64,000 nucleotides of DNA from NCBI GenBank assembly GCA_025558095.1, contig JAIVFI010000003.1, forward strand, positions 1 to 64,000, in the 5' to 3' direction. Both the position numbers and the translations under genes were made by a program. Shown in pieces: positions 29,284 to 40,647 of the stretch. The notes under the pieces were generated by a model. It ran no database searches. It worked only from the letters and a program-made list of their open reading frames with translations, and was not told where the DNA came from. Source of the stretch: Hyaloraphidium curvatum. Its lineage: Eukaryota > Monoblepharomycota > Hyaloraphidiomycetes > Hyaloraphidiales > Hyaloraphidiaceae. The first letter of the stretch is position 1; each line of letters opens with the position of its first letter.

Positions 29284-31723
29284 ATGGCAGAGGTACAACT
29301 GTGGGGAGCTGCGCCGCCGTTTGCGGGGTCTCACGAGTCCGCGCAGCCGCAGGCCGGGGAGCCAGCGCTTCTCGCGCTTCCGTTTGAAACCCTCTCCAAG
29401 GTGGTCGCCTTCATGGGCCCCTCCCGCAAAGCGCCGCTGTCGACCCCATCGGAGCTGCTCCGAACGTGCCGCAAGCTGGCAAGGCTTGCCGACGACCCCA
29501 CCACGCGCGCCCAGTTCCTCGTCGCGACTTACGGGATCACGAACGTGCTTGACGGCGCGGGGCGGTGGATCTCGCTCCTCACCCGAGAAGTGCTGGGCAT
29601 CCTCCTGCGGCGCGTGGGCACGGCACCGCGATACCAGCTCCAGAGGCTGTACCAGAGGTTCCACGACTGCGGGCGCCTAGATCTGGCTTCGAAAGTCCTC
29701 GAGCACGCAATGGACAAGTACCCGTCGCCGGCGAGTTCAACCAGATCTGCGACGGCAGAAGGTGTCCCTGCCATCGTCAGGGGGTTTAACATTCGGATTC
29801 ATGATGACGAGGCATTCTTCCGTCTCGTGTCATCGACTCAGCTTCCCGCGGACCTGGCTTACTTGGCCGCCGAGGGAGAAGGAAAGCCCTGGCACGTTCA
29901 AGGCGTTTGTATCTCCCGGCTTTTGGCCCCAATTTGCCACTTATCTATGTTCGGGCGCTCGCAGAACCCCGTTGAGACTGCGCTGTTGACACTCAAAAAC
30001 AAGTATCTTCTTCAGCCAGACTTCAGCATGGCCGGCTCTCTTCCCTCCGTTGTGAGATCTCGTCGCGCTAGCCGCGAATCCCGCACCGTCGGGTTCGAGC
30101 ACCTTCATGGGGCGCACGCAGCCCTCCTTCAAGCCGTCGTCGCCAACAACGTCCAAGCAGTGAAGATCCTGCTGCGCTATGGTGTACGTGCCGCCCCTGA
30201 CCACAACTGCCGCATGAGCCGCTGGATTTCCAAGACTTGGTCTGCAAAACGGACTCAGGGTGCGGACCCACCATCGATACGCAGTCTCACCAACAGGTTC
30301 TTTGGGTTCGAGGCCAACACCACCAACACAGTTGAAGTCACGCGCTTTACGGTGCTCGGGCACGTTGCCACGGCCATCGCGAGCGCTATAGCATCGCCCT
30401 GGTCCTACCCCACGGTCGTCTCCGAGAAGCTGGATCGGACTTGCCCCCTGGACGTTGCGGTGGGGGGCTCGCAGGGCCCCAGAGCCGCCATGATGCGCAT
30501 GATCCTCGACGCTCTTCGGGCCGAGGGCTGGCTTAACACGCGTGCGGGGCACGACTCCCTCAAGAGGTGCCGCCAGGTGAGTCACAATAACAACGTACTG
30601 TGGCCTACGGCTCCCTGATTCCATGGCTCGGCCACGCAAGTTCTGCTACGAGATGTCACTGGCCGAGGCACTGGCAATCATCGGCGAGTACTCTGCCAAT
30701 AAGGTTGGGCAGCTCTGTTCTTGTGTCTCCGCGGAATCGTTAACGAGGCCTATGCACGAAGGATCTGTTAGCCGCTCTGGAAAGGCAAGATGTTCAGGAA
30801 TCCGAACGGCTCTTTAGCCAAGGATTGAAGGTCGAGCGGGAAGACATTGTGGGCAAATTGGTCTAGCTTTTGATCTGCACTGTCTAATTGCGGCCCGCCA
30901 AGCTCCGGCTGCTCCAGAATCCCGACATCATGGCCTCTCACGAACTCATGATCAAGCGTTGCCCAATGACGCTTCTCACCGCCAAGGCCGCTCTTAAGCA
31001 CCTTGCAGGGGCGAGCCCCAGGATGCGGGATCGCCTCCTCGCCCAGCTGCTCATCGAGCAAGATGAACTCCGCAACGGACCGGACGGACAGGCCTGGGTC
31101 GCATCCTTCTTTGAAGACGAACGCCTGGCAAACCTTCATTTCCTCGCACGCACTTTCCTTCCGGAAGCCGCGGCCGGAGTGCAGGTTTTCCCTGCGGTCT
31201 TGAGCTACGATGTTGCCGTCGCCATCAAGGGCAAGCAGTACGACGTGGGGTCTTCCTAAAGCTTTCGGTGGCCAGCATGCTCACATACCTCCAGGTCGCA
31301 AAGGCGTTGCTGGAAATGGGCGCCCCCCGCCTGCAGGCCTCGGATCTTGCCCGAGCAATGAAGGATCGCCAAGGGACAGGGATGGTCCTGGCTGCCTTGA
31401 CCACTTGCGACTCGTACTTGCGGCACGATCTAACAGTCGTACTCCAAAGCGCCATCGCCAATCGCCGGGTGCAGGTGTACAACTTGCTCCTGGCCCTGGA
31501 CCGGGCCACACACCCGCTCATCTCACCCGAGATCATGCGTATCCCGATCAAGTCCAACGTCGGCGCCGATCAGTCCGACCTCTTCCGCAAGTGCCTCGAG
31601 GTGGCGCAGAGGGAACCCAAGATCGCAAATGCATGGGGGCAGACAAGGAAGATGGCCCATAAGAAGGGTGGCGCCTTCGAGGACCCGTTCAGAGCGTACC
31701 TTGCCCGGTACGGCAAGCACTGA
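29284..31723 (+). CDS. Large ankyrin-repeat-like protein
   Basis: Product of 737 residues from exons 29284..30576, 30641..30703, 30762..30848, 30903..31244 and 31295..31723. The N-terminus (LLALPFETLSKVVAFMGPSR, then ELLRTCRKLARLAD) resembles an F-box-like start. The rest is alpha-helical with degenerate ankyrin-type units: AALLQAVVANNVQAVKILL, CPLDVAVGGSQGPRAAMMRM, LLAALERQDVQESERLF, QSAIANRRVQVYNLLLALD. Exon 3 is only 87 nt and exon 2 only 63 nt. All four introns (50-64 nt) preserve frame and remove in-frame stops. The partner is unknown. F-box plus ankyrin proteins often act as ubiquitin-ligase adaptors. No nearby gene hints at its target. Confidence 0.65.
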
Positions 31724-31998
31724 AGCGCTCGGACGGAATTTGTACCTGCGGATGATTTTGATAGACTTCGTGACAGCGGCTCGAAGCTGTCTGTCCCTTT
31801 CGAACCTGACTCTGCTGCCGCGTCCACAATCAAGGACATCCGTATTTAGATGGGCTAGCAAACTGCGAGCGTTCAGCGAGGCAGGTGGATGATTAGCCGA
31901 TCAACATGCATTGCTCGTTATCTGTAGACAACCTCAGTTTGAAGCGGACGTCCTCGATCCAGTATATGCTCTTTATTGGCCTCGAGCGCCCCGTCATC

Positions 31999-32596
31999 AT
32001 GCTGCCACAGCCCTCCCCAACCCTCCAACCAAGCATGCCCGACGAAGCCGTCTCCACCAAGACCTCACTCAAGGTCCTCTCGGACCTCGCCGCGCTGGCC
32101 GCCAAGAAGGACTACCGCGTCCCCGAGGTCTCCGGCGCGCCGACCGAGAAACACAGCGCCATTGCGGAAGCCCAGGGCGCGCTTGCCAGCTATGCCGGAG
32201 CCCGTGCCAAGGTCGGGCAATTTCACAGCGGGGACGGTTTCGCCCGCTGACTTCCTGGATGGTTGGAAGGAACTGGACCCGAGCGGCGACGCGGTGACTC
32301 AGAAGGACGTCATGGCGCTGGCGGTCCCCTCGGAAGGCGACGTCGACCCCCTTGTCGTCGAAACGGAGCTCAAGCAGGAAGTCGAAGCCCGGCGTGAGCA
32401 CCGTGCCATCTCTATCGTGCCCGCGATCGCGCTGACGTGGCCCGCAGTGGACGAGCACCGCCGCACGGGCGAGCCGATCGCCCACGGGTCCCCCACTGCG
32501 CACGTGCAGGCCGCCGCCGCGCACGTGGCGAGGCTCAGGGAGGCGCACGAGGCGGGGAGGGCCAACTTCATCGGGGACACCGAGAGGGGCGATTGA
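31999..32596 (+). pseudogene. Small unknown protein with one frameshift
   Basis: From ATG 31999 (or 32035) the frame reads KVLSDLAALAAKKDYRVPEV, AIAEAQGALASYAGARAK and VGQFHSG, then would stop. The next frame continues the same style of protein: TVSPADFLDGWKELDPSGDA, LVVETELKQEVEARREHRA, HVARLREAHEAGRANFIGD, with a stop at 32596. Deleting one G from the run of four at 32230-32233 fuses the two into about 200 residues. Only 17 nt separate the obvious splice-like GT and AG, too short for an intron. A TATA-like string (GTATATG) is about 40 bp before the first ATG. The family is not recognised. It is either a pseudogene or a homopolymer error. Confidence 0.5.
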
Positions 32597-32639
32597 ACGA
32601 CCCCGAAGCCAAGGATCACCATTTGGAGCAAACTCTAAT

Positions 32640-33773
32640 TCAATCTTGCTTGGGCAGAACTCGCAGAAGGAAGCGTTCGATGTCCTGGATCTCCTCGAGG
32701 TTGGCGGAGCTGCAACCACCAAATCAGCCGCGACGTCCTTTCCCCGTCCCGCGCACACTCACTGCCCGAGCCCGCGGTACTCCTTCCACTCGGGCTTGAA
32801 CCCCAGCTCCTTGAGCCGGTCCCTGCTCGCCGACCCGCGGAAGTGCGGGACCACAGCGTCGTCGGTGCCGTGGAACATGGCGAGGGGGGTGTCGAGGTTC
32901 GGGTTAGCGGGGGACATGAGCTGCGTCGGGGGAGCAGGGCATCAGCATGGCGCTCGTTGGACGGAAGCGAAGGGTGGGCCTCACCTCGATCGCCTTCTTG
33001 GCCAGCGGAAGGTACCCGCTCATCTGCCGGCATCCCATCCAATCAGCAAAGCCCTCCCGGACGTCGCGGCCGCACGCACCCCAAAGAACCCCGCCAGCTT
33101 GCCGATCCCGCCCTCCTCCTTGCTCCTGCTCAGCACGTCCGTGAGCAGCGCCATCGCGCAGCCCTGCGAGAAGCCGCCGAGGACGATACGCGACTCGGGG
33201 ACGGTCTTGGACTCGTCGATGATCCAGGAGTTGACTTTCTCGGTGCGGTAAGTGACGAGAGAGGACGAGGGGGCGGAGAATGCCCACTTTTGTCGACGGT
33301 CTTCTTCATCCCTGCCTCGTCCTCCTTCTTGTCGATCTGGTCCAGGCTGGGGCGGCGGTTGGTTTCGGCAAGGCAAACGAGGTTCGCGGAGCTCACCTCG
33401 GGATATCGTACCACGCCGGCTGGTAGGTGAGGAGAAAGAGAATCAGCGAAAAGAAAGACAGGCTCCCAAGACTCTGGCGTGGGGACTCCCATCGAAGCGG
33501 GGAGACAGCCGAAAGACGGGTCCCCATTGTTTCGCCTCCTGCCCAAGTAAATCGACCCCGAATGGAACCACAAACCATCGACATCCCGTAGTTGAGCGTG
33601 ACGGCGATGCTAGGCGCGTGCGGCAGCACCCATTTGATCCACGGCAGCTTCGCCGCCAGCATGTCCGCCACGTCGGCCCAGCCGTGGCCCGTGTCGCCGA
33701 GGCCGTGCAGGATGAAGACGGTGGCGGTGTGCTTGCCCGTCGGCGGCACCGTCACCGCGGAGAGCTTCGACAT
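32640..33773 (-). CDS. Acyl-protein thioesterase / lysophospholipase (carboxylesterase family)
   Basis: Serine hydrolase of 233 residues that removes palmitoyl groups from proteins or acts on lysophospholipids, expected in cytosol. Seven exons: 33773..33576, 33419..33397, 33346..33288, 33234..33080, 33023..32985, 32920..32763 and 32709..32640. The family pattern is complete: FILHGLGDTGHGW, GMSMPAWYDI, KEDEAGMKKTVDKINSW, nucleophile S116 in LGGFSQG, Asp179 in HGTDDAVVP, and His211 in RGLGHSANLEEIQDIERFL. The catalytic His codon is split by the last intron (CA/C), and exon 2 is only 23 nt. Intron 1 is the longest in this gene (156 nt). Length equals that of eukaryotic APT1. Confidence 0.9.
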
Positions 33774-34463
33774 GGCGGTGCGGAGGCCCGCCAGCGGGGG
33801 CGGCGGGGACTCGGCGGGACGGGTGCTGCCCGGGGCGACCGCGGGGGAATCGCGGGCAAGAAAGGCGTACGAGAGCGCCGCAAAGAGCAGGAACGCGAGA
33901 GAACGCGTGATTAGGCCGCTCGACCGGCTTCCGGGAGGGGAATCGGAAGGTGCCAGATTTCGTGCCCGTCGGGTCGATCGTCGGCACGCGAGTCAAGGCC
34001 ATCCCGGGGATCTTCTAGGCCGACATTCTCAACTAAGCTGCTCATGCCGAGCGTTGTCAAGCTGCAGAGCACCAACTACTTGTCTCTGTCCTTGGATTCT
34101 AACTGTTTGACATTTCTATCGAGAGGCCGTGGTTCTGGCGGCATCCGAAATCGGAACGATGATGAACTCCGCAAAGAGACGCAATGTAGCTCCGCGACAT
34201 CTCTATCGTGCCTCTGATGTTGACAGCTGATCGACGGACCGTGCTGGCCGACGCAGAGTGAGGGGGATGCCTCGCCACAGCCCTCGATCATCGGGCGGGC
34301 GGAACGGGCGCCACGAGATAAATCGCCCTTCAACGGGGAGAACCGCGGCCAGGAAAGCGCCTCGAGCCTTTTCCGTGCTTTTCGTCCCCGGAATCGACCC
34401 CGCGGCCCCGGGCCCGGCCCCTCTTTCCCCCGCCTTTTCCCCCGCCGACCGTCTCCCGCAACA
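33774..34463. other. Intergenic region between divergent thioesterase and aminotransferase genes
   Basis: About 690 bp. Just upstream of the thioesterase ATG the same frame stays open with a hydrophobic stretch (SLAFLLFAALSYAFLARD) but without an ATG, so an upstream exon is conceivable. No other gene supported. Confidence 0.4.
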
Positions 34464-36186
34464 ATGGCGCCCTCCGGCGAAGTCGACGGCGCGGCCGACA
34501 AGCTCGCCGCCGCCACGCTCCGCGAGCGCGATGCCAAAGTGCAGCTCTCGTCGTACACAAACCTGTACGTGCTGGAGAAGCAGGGGCCGCAGCTGGTGGC
34601 GACCCGCGGCAAGGGCATCTACGTCTACGACGAGGTGGGCGGCCCGGGCTCCGAACCCACTTCATGGTCTGACGAATCTGCTCCTCCCTGTGTTGTAGGA
34701 CGGGAAGGAGCTCATCGAGGGCATGAGCGGGCTGTGGTGCACCTCCCTCGGCTGGGGCGAGGAGCGGCTCATCGAGGCCGCGACGCAGCAGATGCGGGAC
34801 CTGGCCTTCTACCACAGTTTCACGCTCAAGTCCCACCCCAAGGTCATCGAGCTGTCGGAGATGCTGCTGGAGCGCGCGCCGGTGCCCATGTCCCGCGTGC
34901 TGTTCTGCAACTCGGGCAGCGAGGCCAACGACACGGCCATCAAGATCGTCTGGTGGGCGCCTTTGCGATCGGCAATCGTCGTTTGTCTCACTTTCGCCAA
35001 GGTACTACAACAACGCGCTCGGGCGGACCAAGAAGAAGAAGATCATCTCCCGGCTGCGGGGCTACCACGGCGTCACCGTCGCCGCGGCCTCGCTCACCGG
35101 CCTCCCCGCGAACCACAAGGACTTCGACCTGCCACTGCCCCAGATCAAGCACACGAGCAGCCCGCACTACTACAAGGAGGCCAAGGAGGGCGAGACGGAG
35201 GAGCAGTTCGTGGAGCGGTGCGCCAAGGAGCTCGAGGAGCTGATCGTCAAGGAGGGCGGCGCGGACGAGGTCGCGGCCATGTTTTGCGAGCCGGCGCTCG
35301 GCGCCGGCGGCGTGATCATGCCCCCCAAGGTGGGTTTTCGGGACGCGACGGTGTGGTCGTCCCTTTCAACGTCCTGCTTGCCCACAGGGGTACTACGAGG
35401 CGATCCAGAAGGTGCTCAAGAAGTACGACGTCCTGCTCATCGCCGACGAGGTCATCAACGGCTTCGGGCGGACTGGCAACTTCTGGGGCTCCCAGACCTT
35501 CAACATCGAGCCCGACATGCTGACGTGCGCCAAGGCGCTCAGCAGCGCCTGTGGGTCCTCCGGCGCCCGTTCCGCGACCTCATTCTTGACCACATTCCCA
35601 TCCAGACCTTCCCATCTCGGCACTGATGCTCAACGCCAAGATCCACGGCGTGCTGGTCGACCAGTCGGTCAAGCTCGGCGCGTGGGCCCACGGCTTCACC
35701 TACTCGGGCCACCCCGTCTCGTGCGCCGTCGCCGTCGAGACGCTCAAGATCATGGACGAGCGCGGGATCGTGCAGCACGTGCGGGACCTGGAGCCGCTGT
35801 TTGCGGCCGGGATCAAGAGGTTCGCGGAGCGCAAGTACGTCGGCAACACCAGGAGCGTCGGCCTGCTGGGCGGGATCGAGCTGGTGGCGGACAAGTCGAC
35901 GCGGCCGGGGGCGCCGTTCGACGCCAAGCTGGCGGCGGGGCCCAAGTTCGTCTCGCTGGCGCAGAAGCACGGCGTCATCGTCCGCGTGGTCATGGACACC
36001 ATCGGTGAGTGGAGATGGTGTCGCAGCGCCGCTCACCATAACCGAACCCGATTTGCAGGCGTCTGCCCGCCGCTGATCATCACCGAGGAGCAGCTCAAGG
36101 AGCTGTTCAAGCGGCTGGAGGCGGCGATGGACGAGTTCGAGACCGTCATGGACGAGCACCTCGTCAACAAGGACAAGAAGGAGTGA
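34464..36186 (+). CDS. Class-III pyridoxal-phosphate aminotransferase
   Basis: PLP-dependent omega-amino-acid or amine transaminase of 480 residues. Exons are 34464..34634, 34699..34952, 35002..35329, 35388..35550, 35606..36004 and 36059..36186. Motifs are complete: IEGMSGLWCTSLGWGEERL, FCNSGSEANDTAIKIVWYY, SRLRGYHGVTVAAASLTGL, cofactor-ring Asp271 in LLIADEVINGFGRTG, PLP Schiff-base Lys300 in LTCAKALSSAYLPIS, and TYSGHPVSCAVAVETL. The order and spacing match 4-aminobutyrate or beta-alanine:pyruvate transaminases, and the substrate is not determined. No mitochondrial presequence is evident at the N-terminus (MAPSGEVDGAADKL). All five introns have GTGGGY or GTGAGT donors. Confidence 0.9.
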
Positions 36187-36546
36187 ATGTGTGCCAGCGT
36201 GAATGGTAGATTCTCGTGCGATAAAGCATCGTTGACCGGAGCTACGCTACGTCCTGCTGCCCGTCGGAAGTATTGCCCTGCAAGCCTCCATCTCCTTGGG
36301 GCGCCGCGGTAGCGGCTTGAGGAGGCCGCTCGACGAACCTGAATACTTCCTCCACGGGGTCCCATTCGATGTCGCGGTCGTCTTGGCTGCGTTCGATGCG
36401 ACGACTCAAGGAGCCAGTCAGGTCGATCCTCCTCGATCGCATCAAAAATGCGCTCCCGGTCCTGCAGGTACACGATTGCATGCTCGGATGGGGTCCAAAT
36501 CACCGAGCGAAGTTCGGCGACTGTTCGACGCGCTCCCAAACAAAGA
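36187..36546. other. Short intergenic region with coding-like antisense fragment
   Basis: The minus strand across 36240-36545 carries two adjoining coding-like segments in different frames: VIWTPSEHAIVYLQDRERIF then IEEDRPDWLLESS, and DRDIEWDPVEEVFRFVERPP ending QQDVA at 36242. A single-base shift near 36395 would join them. The family is not recognised. It is probably a gene relic lying tail-to-tail with the aminotransferase. Confidence 0.3.
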
Positions 36547-37200
36547 ATGATCGTCCTCGTGGACCTCGACGGCACGCTGACGGATCCGGCCCCTGGGATC
36601 ATCTCGTCCATTCGTCATGCGCTCGAAACGCACGGCTATCCCGTGCCGCCGGCGTCGGAGCTCGGCTGGACCATCGGTCCCCCGCTCCGGCAGACCTTTT
36701 CCCGGCTCGTCCGACCCGGAGCGGACGTGGAACAGCTCGTGGCGGCGTACCGGAGCGTGTATGGCGCCGGAGGACTGTTCGATGCGGAGGTGTACTCCGG
36801 GATCGACGCTGCGCTGCGGGACCTGAAGCCCAAGGCGTCGAGGATGCTGGTCTGCACGGCGAAGCCCCTCCCGTTTGCCCGGCGAGTGCTCGAGCATTTC
36901 AAGCTGGACGAACATTTCGATGGGGTCTACGGACCGGACATGGGCGGTGCGCTGGACGACAAGGGTGATTTGATTGAGCACCTGCTCGCCGTCGAGAAGC
37001 TGGAACCCGTCCGCGCGGTCATGATCGGGGACCGCGGAAGCGACGTTTCGGCGGCAAAGAGGCACGGAATCCCGACTGTCGGCGTGCTCTGGGGCTACGG
37101 CAGCAGGGATGAGTTGACGACGGCAGGAGCGGCGAAGCTAGTTGCCGAACCAAAGGACCTGGTGGATGCCGTGGAAGCGGTCCTGCGGACAACCGACTAG
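36547..37200 (+). CDS. HAD-superfamily phosphatase, phosphoglycolate-phosphatase type
   Basis: Small-molecule phosphatase of 217 residues, single exon. Motif I is DLDGTLTD (nucleophile Asp6, acid Asp8), with an alpha-helical cap following (PGIISSIRHALETHGY, FSRLVRPGADVEQLVAAYR). Motif II/III regions follow (LVCTAKPLPFARRVLEHF), and motif IV is MIGDRGSDVSAAKRHGI. The pattern best fits the bacterial Gph/PPase-like branch. The lack of introns in a neighbourhood of intron-rich genes, together with this affinity, raises the possibility of transfer from bacteria. Substrate is unproven. Confidence 0.85.
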   Translation: MIVLVDLDGTLTDPAPGIISSIRHALETHGYPVPPASELGWTIGPPLRQTFSRLVRPGADVEQLVAAYRSVYGAGGLFDAEVYSGIDAALRDLKPKASRMLVCTAKPLPFARRVLEHFKLDEHFDGVYGPDMGGALDDKGDLIEHLLAVEKLEPVRAVMIGDRGSDVSAAKRHGIPTVGVLWGYGSRDELTTAGAAKLVAEPKDLVDAVEAVLRTTD

Positions 37201-37238
37201 TCGAAGTCGCCAGCAACCGCTGCACTCTATGTAAACCT

Positions 37239-39375
37239 TCAAGGAATGTAGATGGATGCGCCCCTGCCCCTCTGCCTCGACGCGTTCTCCGTCACCAGCG
37301 CCGGCAGCCTCGTCTCCCACACCGTCTCGAGCCAGTCCAGGATCAGCGCCCTCGTGTCCAGCGGGGACACGATCTCCTCCACGTCGAACGCCTCGGCCGA
37401 GCGGACGGGGTTGGAGATGACCTGCAGGTGCCTGGCGATCCGGACCCGCTCGCGCTCGCGCTCGCCGGGGTCCTTGATGGCCTCGAGCTGGCCCTTGAAG
37501 GCCGCTTCCACGCCGCCGGCCAGGGGGAGGGAGCCCCACTCGCCCGAGGGCCTGCAGTCGAGACGTTAGTGATGCTTGTACCTGCTAGGCGCCGATGTAC
37601 CCACCAGGCAACGCGGACGTTGATCTGCGGATCGTCACCCTCACCGCGGGCCACGAGGATGCCGCCTCCGACGCCGTAGGCCCTGGAAGTCGTGAATTAG
37701 CTAACGGCAATTGGCTTGGGATGGACGAAGCTCACTTCCGGGCAACGACGCAGTACTGTGGGCAGTTGAGAACTCGGGTGAGCATCTCATCGAAACGCTC
37801 CCTCGCTCTGCGATCAACCCACCCACGGCACCTTGCTGTCGTAGGAAACAGCCGTCAGCCTCGCACCCGCCCTGATGGTGCCCGACCGCTCGGCCGCCGT
37901 CCCGACCGCAAATCCGGGGCAGTCTGGATATCGACACATGTCAGCTCTGAATGAACCTGCAATCCCCGGAACTTGCTCACCGACGAAGTTGATGATGGGC
38001 AGCGTGAAGGTCGACGCGATGCCGATGGCCCTGCACAGCTTCTCGCACGCCTTGGCGCCCAGCGCCCCACCCGAGAACCTCGGGTCCCCGGCAAAGACGT
38101 AGCACGGCTTCCCCCCGAACCGGGCCAGCACCGTCCGCACCTCGCGGCCCCACTGGATCCCAATCTCGAAGATGCTCCCCTCGTCCGCGAGCAGCCTGAG
38201 GTAGTCCATAGGATCGTACGGCTTGCTGCCGTTTTCCGGGATCACTTTGAGGATCGCGTACGGGTCCTGGTTCGGCTCGGGGTCGCGCGGCGGGGCCAGC
38301 GGGGGCATGGTCCAGCGGTTGGTGGGGAGGTAGGAGAGGAAGCGGCGGATGTGGAGGAGGGCTTCGCGCTCGTCGGCTACGATGTTGTCGACCGTGCCGT
38401 TGGGGCCGTGGATCTGGGTCTGCCATTAGCAACAGATTCGGAGGTACGGCCGCAATGTAGAGCCCACGTTGGGACCGCCCAGCTGCGCCTTGGAAAGGTT
38501 CTCGTCTGGCCATGTCACAGGCGTTCAGAGCACAGGCCGGCGGCATCAATCAACAAGAGACCCACGAGTTGCCGGCAGCACGACCGGCGGTCCGGCCGCA
38601 AACAGCTGCCCGTTCTGCGGCATCACGACAAAGTGCGCCGTCGCCGCCTTGGCCGCGCCCAGCCCGACGGCTGGGCCGAGGCAGGCGGCCGCGACGGGGA
38701 TCTCGTCCAGCATCTTGACGCTCTGGTTGAACCCCGGCATGGAGGTAAGCTTCGAGTAGCCGGACTTGGTGATCACGGCGACGCTGCATGAGTGGCGTGA
38801 GGTGACCGGATCAAATTGTGCAACATCAAGACCGACCTGCCGCCGCCCGAAGAACCGTCCACGAGCCGGATCATCGGCACGCGGAGCTCACGGGCAAGAC
38901 TCTCGGTGAAGATGGCCTTGCGCGCAATTGCACCGTCGGCATGGCCTCCCCTCACGGAAAAGTCATCCGCCCCCACAACCACAGGCCTGCCCTGGATCTT
39001 CCCCTTGCCCGCGACAAAGTTGGCCCGCTGGAAGCCCACCAGCTTCTCGGGATCGTCGGTCCCGTAGGTCGCCGAGCCGGCGACGGACCCGTGCTCGCGG
39101 AACGAGCCCTCGTCGAGCAGGAGCGCCACCCTCTCCCGAACCGTCAACTTCTCTTGCTTGCGCTGTCGAACAATGCCGGGGTCGTTCTCGGGCAGCTTGC
39201 GGGACAGGCTCGCGCGCTCCTGGACCTGGCCGAGGACGACGTTCCAGTTGGTGCCCGCGGGCGGGACCGCCGACGTCGGCGCGTGCACGCCGGCCACGGT
39301 CGCGGGGTCCACGGGGGCCGAGCCCGAGAGGTGCGAAGCGACCGAGGCGACGCGTTTCTCGGCCTGGGAACCCAT
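37239..39375 (-). CDS. Acyl-CoA carboxylase, carboxyltransferase (beta) subunit
   Basis: Biotin-dependent carboxyltransferase of 581 residues, of the propionyl-/methylcrotonyl-CoA carboxylase beta family, usually mitochondrial. Exons: 39375..38837, 38783..38566, 38505..38468, 38419..37981, 37923..37823, 37755..37736, 37682..37605 and 37551..37239. Seen in order: RKQEKLTVRERVALLLDEGS, VVVGADDFSVRGGHADGAIA, GSSGGGSVAVI, QLFAAGPPVVLPATHENLSK, QLGGPNTQIHGPNGTVDN, RRFLSYLP, YVFAGDPRFSGGALGAKACE, NFVDCPGFAVGTAAERSGTI, KAYGVGGGILVARG, ALILDWLETVWETRLPAL. Exons of 38 and 20 nt are needed to preserve the frame. The usual ETGG acyl-CoA binding details cannot fix substrate. A partner biotin subunit is not in the window. 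Candidate routes are leucine breakdown or propionate metabolism. Confidence 0.85.
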
Positions 39376-39513
39376 CGTTCGGCGGGGATGTGCCGGGAGA
39401 CGGTTTCGGTTTGGTCCGACACTGTGGCAAGGGGAGCCCGGCTCCGGTTTCCCCAGACCGACTTCCAATAGAATATCATCGACTACATTAGAGCGACTAC
39501 GGAAGAAGATCCA

Positions 39514-40647
39514 TCAATCGTCCAGCTTCTGGTCCCGCAGCCTCGTGCCGACCTCTTCCACGTCCCCTCCATCCGCCTTGCGATCGCCGCCCTCCGCGTC
39601 CGCCTCCGCCTTGCGGTAGCAGAGCCACCGCAGCTCGATCGGTGGTCTTTCGCCCTCCTTTACCGCAAACACGTCCCATCCCCCCGCCCACTCCTCGAAC
39701 CACGACGTCGGCGGCCAGCTCTCGCCCGGCTGGTGGGCGCGCTCAAACTCCTCCACAGGATCGTCCGACACGAGCGCCAACCCGAGCCCGGCGGCGGCCC
39801 CGTCCAGCTCCTCGCGCGTGAAGAAGGTGCACCAGAAGACCTGCCCGAGCTGGCGCTCGAGATCGGTGGGCTCGTACCCGGGGAGGGCCAGGAAGACGTT
39901 GACGACAAAGGTGCCGCCGGGCCGCAGCCACCTCGCGGCGCTTTCGAAAAGCGTGCGCAGCTGCTCCGCAGTCCGGAAGTGCGGCGTCACCTCGCTGCAG
40001 AGGACGACGGAGAAGGAGCTCTCCTCGAGTTCCAGATTCCCCGAGGCCGCGTCGCCCTCCACGACGGTCAGGGCCAGCTTCGCGTCCGCAGGCTTTTGCC
40101 GGAGCATGTCGGCAAACTTGGGCGTGATCTCGACGGCGGTGACCGGGTGGCCCTTGGCGGCCATCGGCAGCGCGTTGCGCCCCGTCCCGGCGCCAATGTC
40201 GAGGATCGGGTGGTCCCCGGTGGGCTCCAGCGTGCCGGCGACCTGCACCAGCTTCGCGTCCGGGTTCTTGCCGAACAGCGGCTGCTCGTGCGTCTCGTTC
40301 CAGTCATCGTACTGCTCCGCCACCGTGCCAACCTCGTACCAAACCGTGTACTCGACCCCGCCCCCGTCCTTTTCCGGCTCCCACGAGACGTGCAGCTTGC
40401 CGTGCGGGGACACCTTCCACGCCGCGCCGACCCTGACGCGGATCATCTCCTCCATGTCGTCCAGCTCCGACTCGGCGAACGGCTTCCCCATGGCCGCGAA
40501 CATGTCGCCCAGCCGCTTGCGGTAGAGCGGGAGGAGGGCCGGGGCTGCGGGCCACGAGAGCTCGCCCTTTGTCCGCGTGCGGCGGGCCATGCGCCGCTCC
40601 ATCGCCGCCTGGAGCGATTCGCGGGGCGGAAGACGCGCATCGGACAT
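39514..40647 (-). CDS. Class-I SAM-dependent methyltransferase
   Basis: Methyltransferase of 377 residues, single exon. A helical N-terminal region (about 1-115) precedes a Rossmann core with motif I HPILDIGAGTGRNALPMAA (about 146-164), an acidic residue ending strand 2 (VTAVEIT), LTVVEGDAASG, and the motif-IV region FSVVLCSEVTPHFRTAEQL followed by LRPGGTFVVNVFLALPGYEP. The substrate is not recognised. No introns. The core resembles bacterial small-molecule methyltransferases, so transfer is possible but unproven. The chosen ATG (40647) is 140 bp from the divergent F-box-like gene, implying a shared promoter. Confidence 0.82.
   Translation of the reverse strand: MSDARLPPRESLQAAMERRMARRTRTKGELSWPAAPALLPLYRKRLGDMFAAMGKPFAESELDDMEEMIRVRVGAAWKVSPHGKLHVSWEPEKDGGGVEYTVWYEVGTVAEQYDDWNETHEQPLFGKNPDAKLVQVAGTLEPTGDHPILDIGAGTGRNALPMAAKGHPVTAVEITPKFADMLRQKPADAKLALTVVEGDAASGNLELEESSFSVVLCSEVTPHFRTAEQLRTLFESAARWLRPGGTFVVNVFLALPGYEPTDLERQLGQVFWCTFFTREELDGAAAGLGLALVSDDPVEEFERAHQPGESWPPTSWFEEWAGGWDVFAVKEGERPPIELRWLCYRKAEADAEGGDRKADGGDVEEVGTRLRDQKLDD

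Noticed and set aside
32214-32230. 17-nt GT-AG intron in the small unknown gene
   Set aside because: Far shorter than any intron here (about 48-156 nt). A single-base homopolymer shift is simpler.
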